Shown here in pieces: positions 1 through 5,944 of a stretch of DNA of 10,229 nt. Where the stretch lies: the NCBI GenBank assembly GCA_004195305.1, contig SDWN01000659.1, forward strand, positions 1 through 10,229, in the 5' to 3' direction. The notes beneath the pieces are model-generated. The model was not told the origin of the DNA. It saw only the letters and a list, made by a program, of their open reading frames with translations, and did no database searches. The position numbers were made by a program, and so were the translations under genes. The DNA comes from Neptunomonas sp. Lineage in GTDB: Bacteria; Pseudomonadota; Gammaproteobacteria; Pseudomonadales; Balneatricaceae. Each line of letters begins with the position of its first letter. Position 1 is the first letter of the stretch.

Positions 1-233
1 CCCCCTCCGTCGAAGCCAAAGCCGCTCCGGTTAAAACCGCGCCAACAGTGGCAGCTACCCCCTCTGTCGAAGCCAAAGTTGCTCCGGTTAAAACCGCGCC
101 AACAGTGGCAGCTACTCCCTCCGTCGAAGCCAAAGCCGCTCCGGTTAAAACTGCACCCGCGGTAGAAACCCCAAAAGCCCCTGTCAAACGTGCAGCAGCA
201 AAGCCTGCATTGAAAAAAAAACGCGCTAAGTAG
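1..233 (+). CDS. C-terminal tail of a Pro/Ala/Lys-rich repeat protein (5' end outside window)
   Basis: The reading frame is open from the left edge to a TAG at 231-233. The visible 76 or so residues are almost only Ala, Pro, Val, Lys, Thr and Glu, arranged as 19-residue repeats beginning PSVEAKAAPVK, and end in a basic tail (ALKKKRAK). No folded domain is visible. Basic Ala/Pro/Lys tails of this kind are known on phasins (polyhydroxyalkanoate granule proteins) and on AlgP- or histone H1-like DNA-binding proteins; the fragment cannot separate these. An in-frame ATG at 48 lies inside the repeats and is not a believable start. The gene is followed by a strong intrinsic terminator and converges on the ubiF-like gene. 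Confidence is high that this is coding and low for any function. Confidence 0.75.
   Translation, partial: PSVEAKAAPVKTAPTVAATPSVEAKVAPVKTAPTVAATPSVEAKAAPVKTAPAVETPKAPVKRAAAKPALKKKRAK
3..158 (+). repeat. 57-bp in-frame tandem repeat (about 2.7 units)
   Basis: Units start at 3, 60 and 117. Each full unit encodes 19 residues (PSVEAK-A/V-APVKTAPTVAAT). The third unit keeps the first 14 codons and then diverges (AVETPK). Copies differ at only a few bases, so the expansion is recent or is being homogenised. The array runs off the left edge, so the copy number is unknown. Confidence 0.9.
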
Positions 234-278
234 CGGCGGCAGTAAACACTGCTGTAACACCTGATGCAATGCAAGGAT

Positions 279-309
279 AAAAAAAACGAACCTCAGGGTT
301 CGTTTTTTT
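279..309 (+). terminator. Rho-independent terminator, probably bidirectional
   Basis: A perfect stem CGAACC (287-292) / GGTTCG (297-302) with a TCAG loop is followed by seven T (303-309) and preceded by a run of eight A (279-286). The A and T tracts can also pair and extend the stem. It lies between two convergent genes, and the A-tract supplies a U-run on the minus strand, so it can end transcription of both the repeat-protein gene and the ubiF-like gene. Confidence 0.9.
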
Positions 310-366
310 GCTTACCGGTTAGTTAATCATATTGCTGGTGTTGATTAGCGCTCATTCCAGCCGGGA

Positions 367-391
367 CCTGCTAACCCGGCAGGTTAATAGG
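367..391. repeat. Imperfect palindrome containing the GGTTAATAG motif
   Basis: Arms CCTGCTAACC (367-376) and GGTTAATAGG (382-391) flank CGGCA; eight of ten pairs are Watson-Crick and one is G-T. The right arm carries the 9-mer GGTTAATAG, which recurs three times in the 3167-3438 region. It lies just beyond the end of the ubiF-like gene, where small dispersed palindromic elements often sit. Function unknown. Confidence 0.55.
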
Positions 392-434
392 TTGGCGCAC
401 GGATGCACCAACGAACAGTCTCCTGGATCAAAGG

Positions 435-1703
435 TCACAAGGACCGGTCCTGCCGCTGTGCCAATTCGGGCAGATGACCCGATAGCCCCATGGCGAATTT
501 CATCCCCGCATTTCTGAGCGGCGTCAGCCGTTGCGCCAGCCCCAATCCCAAGTTACGCAGTAGCTTAAGCGGCGCAACTTCATTGCTAAACCCTCGACAA
601 AGCAGATCCATGCTCGCCATCATCACGGCATTGTGCTGCTGCCGGGTTGCCTGGTAGCGCCGCAACACCTCCAGCCCCGCCCAGTTTTCGCCTGCCGCGA
701 AGGCCCGGGTAACATCCTGTGCCAATTGAGCCGCATCGAGCAGACCTATATTGACCCCCTGCCCGGCCAGCGGATGAATCATATGTGCCGCATCACCCAC
801 CAGGGCCACCCCGGGTTTGACGTATTGCAACGCGTACTGGCTGCGTAGCGGGAAGCTGGCTCGCCCCAACAACGCATCAATCCGCCCCAACTCACGCGGG
901 AAACTCGCCTCCAGCTCGGCCAAAAACTGTTCATCGGCCAACCCGCCTAAACGATTAACCTCTGCCGGCGTGTGATACCAAACAACCGAACCACAGGACC
1001 CTGACAGGGGTAAAAAAGCTTGAGGACCGCTGGCAACAAACCGCTGCCAGGTTATATCTTGCTGCGGATAGGCGGTACGCACGGAAGCAACCAACGCCTG
1101 CTGCGGGTAGGACCAGCTATGCACCCCGATACCGGCCTGCTGGCGCACCCGGGACTGACCGCCATCAGCGCCCACCAATAACCGGCATTCAAAGCGTGAG
1201 CCATCTTCACAGCGCAGCACTGACCCACCCGCCTGGTAATCGATGTCGCTGATCACTCCCGGACAATGGATGCGAATGTTGTCGCACTGCTCGATGCGCT
1301 GCCAAAGCGCCAACTGCAATATTCTATTCTCAACGATATGCCCCAGCACCGGCTGATCGATATCTGCGCTGTCGAAGCAGGTATCCCCGCGTCCCCGGGT
1401 TTCCCAGACCCGCATTCTGCGGTAGGGGCACAGACGCCGCTGCACGACCCCAGGCCAGACGCCAATATTCTGCAATAAGGTTTGCGACGCAGGACTCAGT
1501 GCCGAGACGCGCAGATCATGGGGCTGATCGGCGCTGAAAGAGACCGGCGCCCGGGCCTCGAGAAGAAGGATTTTCAGACCACTGCCAGCCAGCGCACAGG
1601 CCAGAGTGGCACCGACCATGCCCCCGCCGACGATCGCAATATCGTAAAACATGGCGGGGTCTGTTGGTGGATCGATTTGAGGGCCGGTCTGGGTGGCAGT
1701 CAT
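435..1703 (-). CDS. ubiF: UbiF-like FAD-dependent ubiquinone-biosynthesis hydroxylase
   Basis: A 422-residue protein of the UbiH/UbiF/UbiI/COQ6 flavin monooxygenase family, which hydroxylates the quinone ring in aerobic ubiquinone synthesis. The Rossmann FAD motif is GGGMVG (residues 26-31), the DG motif is GADGG (168-172), and the second FAD-contacting motif is GDAAHMIHPLAGQG (303-316). Length is normal with an N-terminal extension of about 17 residues. Among paralogues, CPYRRMRVWE, GIGVHSW, FVASGPQAFLPL, VVWYHTPAE and the C-terminal SMDLLCRGFSN / LLRNLGL blocks resemble E. coli UbiF more than UbiI or UbiH as recalled. That points to the 2-octaprenyl-3-methyl-6-methoxybenzoquinol (C6) hydroxylation step, but paralogue assignment by eye is not certain. 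The ATG at 1703 is preferred over Met18 because AGGAC sits about 8 nt upstream, while Met18 has no ribosome binding site. Confidence 0.9.
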   Translation of the reverse strand: MTATQTGPQIDPPTDPAMFYDIAIVGGGMVGATLACALAGSGLKILLLEARAPVSFSADQPHDLRVSALSPASQTLLQNIGVWPGVVQRRLCPYRRMRVWETRGRGDTCFDSADIDQPVLGHIVENRILQLALWQRIEQCDNIRIHCPGVISDIDYQAGGSVLRCEDGSRFECRLLVGADGGQSRVRQQAGIGVHSWSYPQQALVASVRTAYPQQDITWQRFVASGPQAFLPLSGSCGSVVWYHTPAEVNRLGGLADEQFLAELEASFPRELGRIDALLGRASFPLRSQYALQYVKPGVALVGDAAHMIHPLAGQGVNIGLLDAAQLAQDVTRAFAAGENWAGLEVLRRYQATRQQHNAVMMASMDLLCRGFSNEVAPLKLLRNLGLGLAQRLTPLRNAGMKFAMGLSGHLPELAQRQDRSL

Positions 1704-1731
1704 GGCGATAGGTCCTAATGGTCAGCCCAGG

Positions 1732-1737
1732 AGTATA
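1732..1737 (-). promoter_or_regulatory. Possible -10 box for the ubiF-like gene
   Basis: The minus strand reads TATACT here, 28 nt upstream of the ubiF-like start codon. No convincing -35 box lies 17 bp further upstream, so this is a weak prediction. It would give ubiF its own promoter inside the gap that separates it from the TPR gene. Confidence 0.3.
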
Positions 1738-1798
1738 GCCTCAAGCAATGATAAATCGCACCCTTGCATCTTATTTATGACAAGAAACACGGCCCGTC

Positions 1799-2107
1799 TT
1801 ATAGCTTCTGCAATCGTTTAAGAAACACCTGCATCTCCTTTAGCGCCTGCTTATCACCCTGCTGCTGTGCAACCGCGATCCCCTGTTGATAGCTTGCAGT
1901 CGCCGCTTCAATCAACCCCTGTGCTTGCTGCGCTTTTGCCAGCAGTTTCCAGGCCGCAGAATAGTCCGGTTTGAGGGTCACGCAGCACTGTAAGTGTTCG
2001 GCCGCAATGAGCGCATCGCCGCGTGCCAGATAAGCATTGCCTAATCCAAAGCGCAGCTCGGCACTGTCTTGCCCCTTTGCCAGCATTTTTTCTAACCCTT
2101 CAATCAT
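1799..2107 (-). CDS. Small tetratricopeptide-repeat (TPR) protein
   Basis: A 102-residue protein consisting almost entirely of TPR helices: one repeat at about 16-49 (AELRFGLGNAYLARGDALIA, then HLQ..V.LKPDY) and a second at about 50-83 (AAWKLLAKAQQAQGLIEAA, then ASYQQGI). The TPR signature spacing of small and aromatic residues is clear. There is no signal peptide, so it is probably a cytoplasmic protein-interaction module. GGGAG lies about 9 nt before the ATG. It starts 18 nt after the DUF3616 gene on the same strand and is likely co-transcribed with it. The partner is unknown. Confidence 0.85.
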   Translation of the reverse strand: MIEGLEKMLAKGQDSAELRFGLGNAYLARGDALIAAEHLQCCVTLKPDYSAAWKLLAKAQQAQGLIEAATASYQQGIAVAQQQGDKQALKEMQVFLKRLQKL

Positions 2108-2125
2108 CTCTCTGCTCCCGCCGCT

Positions 2126-3124
2126 TCACTTGAGACTAAGTTGTTGATAACTGATAAACAGATAACGTCCCACTTTTTTAGTTATGCCGTCACCATCGTC
2201 GCTGACCAGCAGAATACCCTGTGGACGGCCATCAAACTGTACCGGCGTAACACCTTCGGCCTGACGGAGCGTCTTCAGCCCCTTTATTGCGACACGTTTG
2301 GGCTTGCTGTCACGGCCACCATCCCAGAACCACAGCTTGAATGATTTACCGGGACGTGCACTGATAATGAGATAGCCACCAAGGTACGGATCGTAAGCGA
2401 GGCCGCGGATACCGCCACCCTGCAGTTCGAGCCGAATCAACTGATCCGCAAACCGTGGCGCCTCAGCAGTATCGAACAGCGCACCTGGATTCTCCAATAT
2501 TACTATGATGGCTTGGTTCAACGCTGACAGGGGGCCGCGTAGGCCAATTAAAAGCTGTTGCTTCTGTGCATCGAAGCTAAGCCCCTCAACATTGAACCAG
2601 CCATCCTTATTCACATCGCGTATTTTAACCGAGCGCTTGAGTGCAGGATATTTCGCGGTGATTAATTTGTGCAGCCCATGAATGCTCTGCACCTCGCGGC
2701 TCTGCTCCGCATCAAGACGAAAGCGGGCTAACTGTTCACGGGCGTCATCCCGCTTACCGCTAGCCTTGCGTGAGTGCGAGGTGATGGCGTAGATGTAGCC
2801 ATCATTATCGCTAGCGACGCCTTCAAGATCTTCGAAATTGTTCAGCGCCCGGTTGGCGGAGGCCCAGCTGAAAGAGGAGCGGCGATAGAGCGGGGTTTCT
2901 TCAACCTTACCATCTTGCTGCAGCACGAACAGATCAAAAGGATGGCTAGACTCATCCTGCACCACAATAAAACGGCCGTCCGGCAGTTGCTGCACCCCGG
3001 AGGGTTCGTAGATCTGGCGAAATTTACTGAACCGCTGTTTCTCAGAGGCGCTTGCGGAGATGCCGCCGAACCCGGTCAGGATCAGAACAAGCGCGGCTAA
3101 CATTAGTCCGGATCTATAGCTCAA
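2126..3124 (-). CDS. Exported DUF3616 (beta-propeller-like) protein
   Basis: A 332-residue protein with an N-terminal signal peptide: Arg4, a hydrophobic core at about 7-20, and likely cleavage after ASASA near residue 26. The mature part carries repeated propeller-like motifs, including FEDLEGVASDNDGYIYAITS (97-116), NVEGLSFD (178-185), IRGLAYDP (239-246) and AEGVTP (289-294). This is the pattern of DUF3616, a family of unknown function related to SdiA-regulated or esterase-like propellers. Most of the protein should lie in the periplasm or outside the cell. The start is a TTG at 3124. The first ATG is at 3103 (residue 8) and would remove the positively charged n-region, so TTG is preferred, but neither has a strong ribosome binding site. 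The hairpin-rich region lies directly upstream and must contain or read through to its promoter. Confidence 0.8.
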   Translation of the reverse strand: MSYRSGLMLAALVLILTGFGGISASASEKQRFSKFRQIYEPSGVQQLPDGRFIVVQDESSHPFDLFVLQQDGKVEETPLYRRSSFSWASANRALNNFEDLEGVASDNDGYIYAITSHSRKASGKRDDAREQLARFRLDAEQSREVQSIHGLHKLITAKYPALKRSVKIRDVNKDGWFNVEGLSFDAQKQQLLIGLRGPLSALNQAIIVILENPGALFDTAEAPRFADQLIRLELQGGGIRGLAYDPYLGGYLIISARPGKSFKLWFWDGGRDSKPKRVAIKGLKTLRQAEGVTPVQFDGRPQGILLVSDDGDGITKKVGRYLFISYQQLSLK

Positions 3125-3176
3125 TGCTCATACCCACAGCTTAACTCCCGATATGTGTGACCGCCCCTATTAACCT

Positions 3177-3193
3177 GGCTAATCGGATTAGCC
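3177..3193. repeat. 8-bp perfect palindrome with 1-nt spacer
   Basis: GGCTAATC (3177-3184), G, GATTAGCC (3186-3193). The near-zero loop suits a dimeric repressor operator better than an RNA hairpin. It ends about 53 bp upstream of the DUF3616 start codon on the minus strand, a reasonable operator position. Confidence 0.6.
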
Positions 3194-3203
3194 GCAGCTT
3201 ATC

Positions 3204-3237
3204 AAGCCCGGTAAGTTCGCGTACTTACGCTCGGCTT
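3204..3237. repeat. Two-part stem-loop
   Basis: Inner arms GTAAGT (3211-3216) and ACTTAC (3223-3228) enclose a 6-nt loop, TCGCGT. Outer arms AAGCC (3204-3208) and GGCTT (3233-3237) pair across a small internal loop. Second member of the stem-loop array. Confidence 0.55.
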
Positions 3238-3250
3238 AATCAGGCGAAGA

Positions 3251-3323
3251 ATGGACAGATCAGGAGATCTATTTGTCCACTATGAACCTGGTGGACAAAT
3301 AGGGTCCATACCTATCTGTCCAT
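3251..3323. repeat. Nested inverted repeat with four TGGACARAT half-sites
   Basis: Outer arms ATGGACAGAT (3251-3260) and ATCTGTCCAT (3314-3323) are perfect. Inner arms CTATTTGTCCAC (3269-3280) and GTGGACAAATAG (3291-3302) are perfect over 12 bp with a 10-nt spacer. All four arms carry variants of one 9-mer, TGGACARAT, alternating in orientation. This could fold as one long hairpin with an internal loop or serve as four binding half-sites for a regulator. Confidence 0.75.
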
Positions 3324-3330
3324 CGCCCCT

Positions 3331-3366
3331 AAAATCTGCCGCAGTTGCGTGGAACTGCTTGATTTT
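3331..3366. repeat. Interrupted stem-loop
   Basis: Outer stem AAAATC (3331-3336) / GATTTT (3361-3366) and inner stem GCAGTT (3341-3346) / AACTGC (3353-3358) are both perfect, separated by a TGCC/TT internal loop and capped by a 6-nt loop. If read on the plus strand it is not followed by a T-run; on the minus strand likewise. Confidence 0.6.
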
Positions 3367-3396
3367 CATGGGCTCGCATGGGGCTTAGACCCATGA
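3366..3396. repeat. 7-bp stem-loop
   Basis: TCATGGG (3366-3372) pairs with CCCATGA (3390-3396) across a 17-nt loop. It shares its first base with the preceding stem and ends one base before the next. Confidence 0.45.
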
Positions 3397-3397
3397 T

Positions 3398-3413
3398 GAC
3401 GCATACTTGCGTC
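3398..3413. repeat. Short perfect hairpin
   Basis: GACGCA (3398-3403), loop TACT, TGCGTC (3408-3413). It is immediately followed at 3414 by the 27-nt palindrome. Confidence 0.6.
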
Positions 3414-3440
3414 TGCTATTAACCCGCCGGGTTAATAGCA
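3414..3440. repeat. 27-nt perfect palindrome containing two GGTTAATAG copies
   Basis: Arms TGCTATTAACCCG (3414-3426) and CGGGTTAATAGCA (3428-3440) surround a single C. It carries the 9-mer GGTTAATAG once on each strand, and resembles the palindrome at 367-391. It lies 57 bp downstream of the PycTM-like stop codon (minus strand). Confidence 0.8.
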
Positions 3441-3496
3441 GGCAAACCCTGTTGCGGCGCGTGGATCTGACTGAAGATACTGGAAAAATCGGGGGC

Positions 3497-4309
3497 CTAG
3501 TAGATCAAGCCAATGCCTAACAAAAGCAAGGTGCTCAGAGTAAGCCCCGCCAGGAAGGTAGTATAGGAGATTCTCAACATGCGGAAGTGACGATTAGCCA
3601 TCGTGCCCAACATATAGATCTGACGGGTCATGTTTTTGTAGATACGGGTATTGTCCTGCATTAACTCCAGCATCGCAGCCAGATGCTGGCTTTCACTCAA
3701 AGTGGAAAACTCCTCAAAGACCAGCACATTGGCAAGGTCATTGTTAAAACAGTCGAGGCGCGGAGTGCATTTGGGGCGATGCGGCTGCGCCGCCAGCACC
3801 GCAAAAATAATCGAGATCAGACAGGTGGCGAGAAATATCGCAATCGGGATGGTCAGGATGGGCTCTGCGACCAGTACAAAGGGGCCAGAGAGTGTCAGCA
3901 CCGACAGGATCAGCCCGTTCAGTGAGATCATGATATTGGCCTTAGTGGCGGCCAGCGCAGTGAGATCGAGTTGGGTCCGGTAAGCTGAACGAAACATGGT
4001 TTCGATCCCCCGGGCCGATCCAAGGGTTCCGTTATTCGTTTTAGTTTTTTTGCTGGCCCATTTAGTTTTGGTTTTTTTGTTTTTCTTATTGGCCGCAACC
4101 TCCTCTTCCGGGGGGGCAACGGAGGTTGTTTCAACCTCTTTAAGCCCGCGCTTTGCTAACACCCCGTCGACAACCACACCGCTATTAGCATTTTCCACAG
4201 CGCAGGAGGATTTGACCGCCTCAACCTGCGAAGGTGCAACGACCCCGTCAGATAAATCCTGAGCAGCTAGAGTGGCCGTGGCAATTCTCGCGGATACTGG
4301 ATTTGACAT
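3497..4309 (-). CDS. PycTM-like (DUF5706 / Pycsar effector-type) membrane protein
   Basis: A 270-residue protein in two parts. Residues 1-100 are low-complexity and probably disordered, with a very basic block at 75-91 (KKNKKTKTKW...SKKTKT). Residues 101-270 match the PycTM-type effector fold as I recall it: ETMFRSAYRTQLDL (103-116), then ATKANIMISLNGLILSVL (121-138) starting TM1, TM2 at about 151-173, a cytoplasmic helix pair (FSTLSESQHLAAMLELMQDN, 201-220, then IYKNMTRQIYMLG) and TM3 at about 246-269. In Pycsar defence such proteins respond to cCMP or cUMP made by a neighbouring cyclase and damage the membrane. No cyclase is encoded here, so a defence role is only a possibility and a housekeeping signalling role is equally open. 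GGGAG lies about 8 nt before the ATG. It is divergent from the sensor kinase gene. Confidence 0.75.
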   Translation of the reverse strand: MSNPVSARIATATLAAQDLSDGVVAPSQVEAVKSSCAVENANSGVVVDGVLAKRGLKEVETTSVAPPEEEVAANKKNKKTKTKWASKKTKTNNGTLGSARGIETMFRSAYRTQLDLTALAATKANIMISLNGLILSVLTLSGPFVLVAEPILTIPIAIFLATCLISIIFAVLAAQPHRPKCTPRLDCFNNDLANVLVFEEFSTLSESQHLAAMLELMQDNTRIYKNMTRQIYMLGTMANRHFRMLRISYTTFLAGLTLSTLLLLGIGLIY

Positions 4310-4494
4310 GGTGCTCTCCCTAGGTGCTTGTGCCGGTTTTTAGTCACGGCAGGCTTCACATGGGATCAAGTATGCTCACACACCCGCCTATGGGTAAGGG
4401 TCCAAGGGCCTACTAAATCCTAAGCACAAGGTCTGAACTGCGTTCAGGCTTTAGTCCGAAGACGGATAACCGACTATGGTGCTACTGTCTAGCT
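4310..4494. promoter_or_regulatory. Divergent intergenic region with an inverted repeat at 4433-4447
   Basis: This 185-bp gap must hold the promoters of both the PycTM-like gene (minus) and the kinase gene (plus). The only clear element is CTGAAC (4433-4438), TGC, GTTCAG (4442-4447), a perfect 6-3-6 inverted repeat about 47 bp before the kinase start, which could be an operator. I could not assign convincing -35/-10 pairs. Confidence 0.4.
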
Positions 4495-5943
4495 ATGAAG
4501 ACTAAATCAAAACAACAACAACTCGCCCTGAATCAGTTCTGGAGCCGCCTCAGTCTGGCGGCGCAGTTCCTGATAACAGGTTCGATCGTACTGCTGATCG
4601 GTATGACTGTTATCGGCGTCTGGGTCACCGACCGCATCGAAGGTGGCGTAACCCGTAACACAGCAGCCTCCACCGCGCTTTATATGGAGAGTTTTGTTGC
4701 GCCCTTGCTGGCAGAGCTGGCGCATGGCGATGAAATCTCGCCAAAAACACATCATGCCTTAGATACCTTACTTAAAGACAATGAATTAGGGCGACGGATC
4801 ATCTCGTTCAAAATCTGGAAAGAGGATGGTTTGATTGTCTACAGTTCGCGCCAAAACATCATCGGCAAGCGCTTCCCGACAACACCCAATTTACGGGCGG
4901 CCTGGGAGGGTGAGGTCACTGCCGAGTTCGACACCCTGGAGGATGAAGAGGATGCCGAAGAACGCCTTCAAGGTATCCCACTATTGGAGATGTACAGCCC
5001 TATTCGCGAGCTACACACCGGCCGAATCATCGCTGTTGCCGAATTCTACGAAGGTGCTCAGACACTCAAGAACAATCTGTTTATCGTCAACCTGCAGAGC
5101 TGGCTCGTCGTTGCTGTCGTTACCCTGGCAATGCTCGGGGCACTGTCAGGGATCGTATTACGCGGCAGTCGAACCATCAAGCAACAACGCATTGCATTAG
5201 AGCAACGGGTCCTGGAGTTGTCCCAGTTACTGGCCCAGAACAAGCAACTCAGCCAACGCTTACAGCGCGCCTCGCAGCGCACGACCGAGATCAATGAAAG
5301 TTACTTACGCCGTATCAGCGCCGACCTGCACGATGGCCCTGCGCAGTTATTGTCACTGTCGTTGTTACGCCTGGATTCACTGGAACCGCTATTTGACCAG
5401 TCCGCTGTAGCAGCACCGGATGACTCTGAATTTCAGACTGTTCGTGGCGCACTGACCGATGCCATCACTGAAATCCGAGAGATCTGTACCGGGCTAACGC
5501 TGCCGATTCTGGACAATATGTCACCACGCCGACTGTTGCTCAGTGTTGTCAATACGCATATGCGCCGCACTCGCTCAGAGGTTGTCGTGGATATCCAGTC
5601 AATACCGGAACAACTCTCTAAATCAACTAAGATCTGTATCTATCGATTCGTCCAGGAGAGCCTCAACAACGCCTTTCGACATGCCCAAGGTAGCGGCCAG
5701 AAACTCACCTGCCGCTACCAGGCCGGGCTGCTCGAAGTGGCGGTATCAGATACCGGTCCGGGCTTCGAGTCGAAACAAAATGACCACCTAACAGAGACCC
5801 AAACAAGCAGCGGGCTGGGCCTTAGAGGCCTGCATGAACGTATCGAGAGCCTGGGCGGAGAGCTGCAAATCCACAGCCCCCTGCATCCGGGACCCGGCAG
5901 CCTGATCCTGATGCGCTACCGTGTAGAGTCAGTTGAGGAATGA
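4495..5943 (+). CDS. Membrane sensor histidine kinase, NarX/DegS-type (HisKA_3), Cache-like sensor
   Basis: A 482-residue protein. TM1 is at about 22-45 and TM2 at about 202-223, enclosing a 155-residue periplasmic sensor. Motifs such as IISFKIWKEDGLIVYSS and the later GRIIAVAEFYEG resemble a single-Cache domain rather than the nitrate-binding P-box sensor of NarX. A coiled coil (about 228-262) leads to a HisKA_3 dimerisation domain with the phosphoacceptor His279 in ADLHDGPAQ. The ATPase domain has the N-box ESLNNAFRHA (388-397), G1 box SDTGPGF (418-424) and G2 box GLGLRGLHER (440-449). All catalytic motifs are intact. The gene has no clear Shine-Dalgarno sequence, but no better start exists upstream and later ones would cut TM1. 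Its stop is one base before the regulator's ATG. Ligand unknown. Confidence 0.92.
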   Translation: MKTKSKQQQLALNQFWSRLSLAAQFLITGSIVLLIGMTVIGVWVTDRIEGGVTRNTAASTALYMESFVAPLLAELAHGDEISPKTHHALDTLLKDNELGRRIISFKIWKEDGLIVYSSRQNIIGKRFPTTPNLRAAWEGEVTAEFDTLEDEEDAEERLQGIPLLEMYSPIRELHTGRIIAVAEFYEGAQTLKNNLFIVNLQSWLVVAVVTLAMLGALSGIVLRGSRTIKQQRIALEQRVLELSQLLAQNKQLSQRLQRASQRTTEINESYLRRISADLHDGPAQLLSLSLLRLDSLEPLFDQSAVAAPDDSEFQTVRGALTDAITEIREICTGLTLPILDNMSPRRLLLSVVNTHMRRTRSEVVVDIQSIPEQLSKSTKICIYRFVQESLNNAFRHAQGSGQKLTCRYQAGLLEVAVSDTGPGFESKQNDHLTETQTSSGLGLRGLHERIESLGGELQIHSPLHPGPGSLILMRYRVESVEE

Positions 5944-5944
5944 T

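Larger units (their letters stand above)
3167..3440. other. Gene-free array of seven stem-loops bounded by inverted 9-mers
   Basis: The 372 bp between the DUF3616 and PycTM-like genes hold no supported ORF. They contain seven successive inverted repeats (3177-3193, 3204-3237, 3251-3323, 3331-3366, 3366-3396, 3398-3413, 3414-3440); the last four touch or nearly touch. The block opens with CTATTAACC (3167-3175) and closes with its reverse complement GGTTAATAG (3430-3438). None of the stems has a following T-run, so these are not ordinary terminators. Candidates are a multi-stem noncoding RNA, a composite operator, or a small palindromic mobile element. The sequence does not decide. Confidence 0.65.

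Noticed and set aside
3167..3440. Stem-loop array as a CRISPR array or integron attC site
   Set aside because: There is no regular repeat-spacer periodicity and no recognisable attC R/L core pattern or neighbouring integrase.
4035..4092. A-rich runs in the PycTM-like message as a programmed frameshift site
   Set aside because: The A-runs encode the lysine block in frame; I see no correctly phased slippery heptamer and the alternative frames do not lead to a recognisable product.
3996..4262. Plus-strand ORF opposite the PycTM-like gene
   Set aside because: It is the antisense shadow of the lysine-rich N-terminus, which gives Phe/Leu runs; no start signals are present.
4390..4396. NarL-type heptamer (TACCCAT on the minus strand) in the divergent promoter region
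   Set aside because: A single heptamer is expected by chance, no second copy forms the usual 7-2-7 pair, and the kinase is not a nitrate-type NarX.
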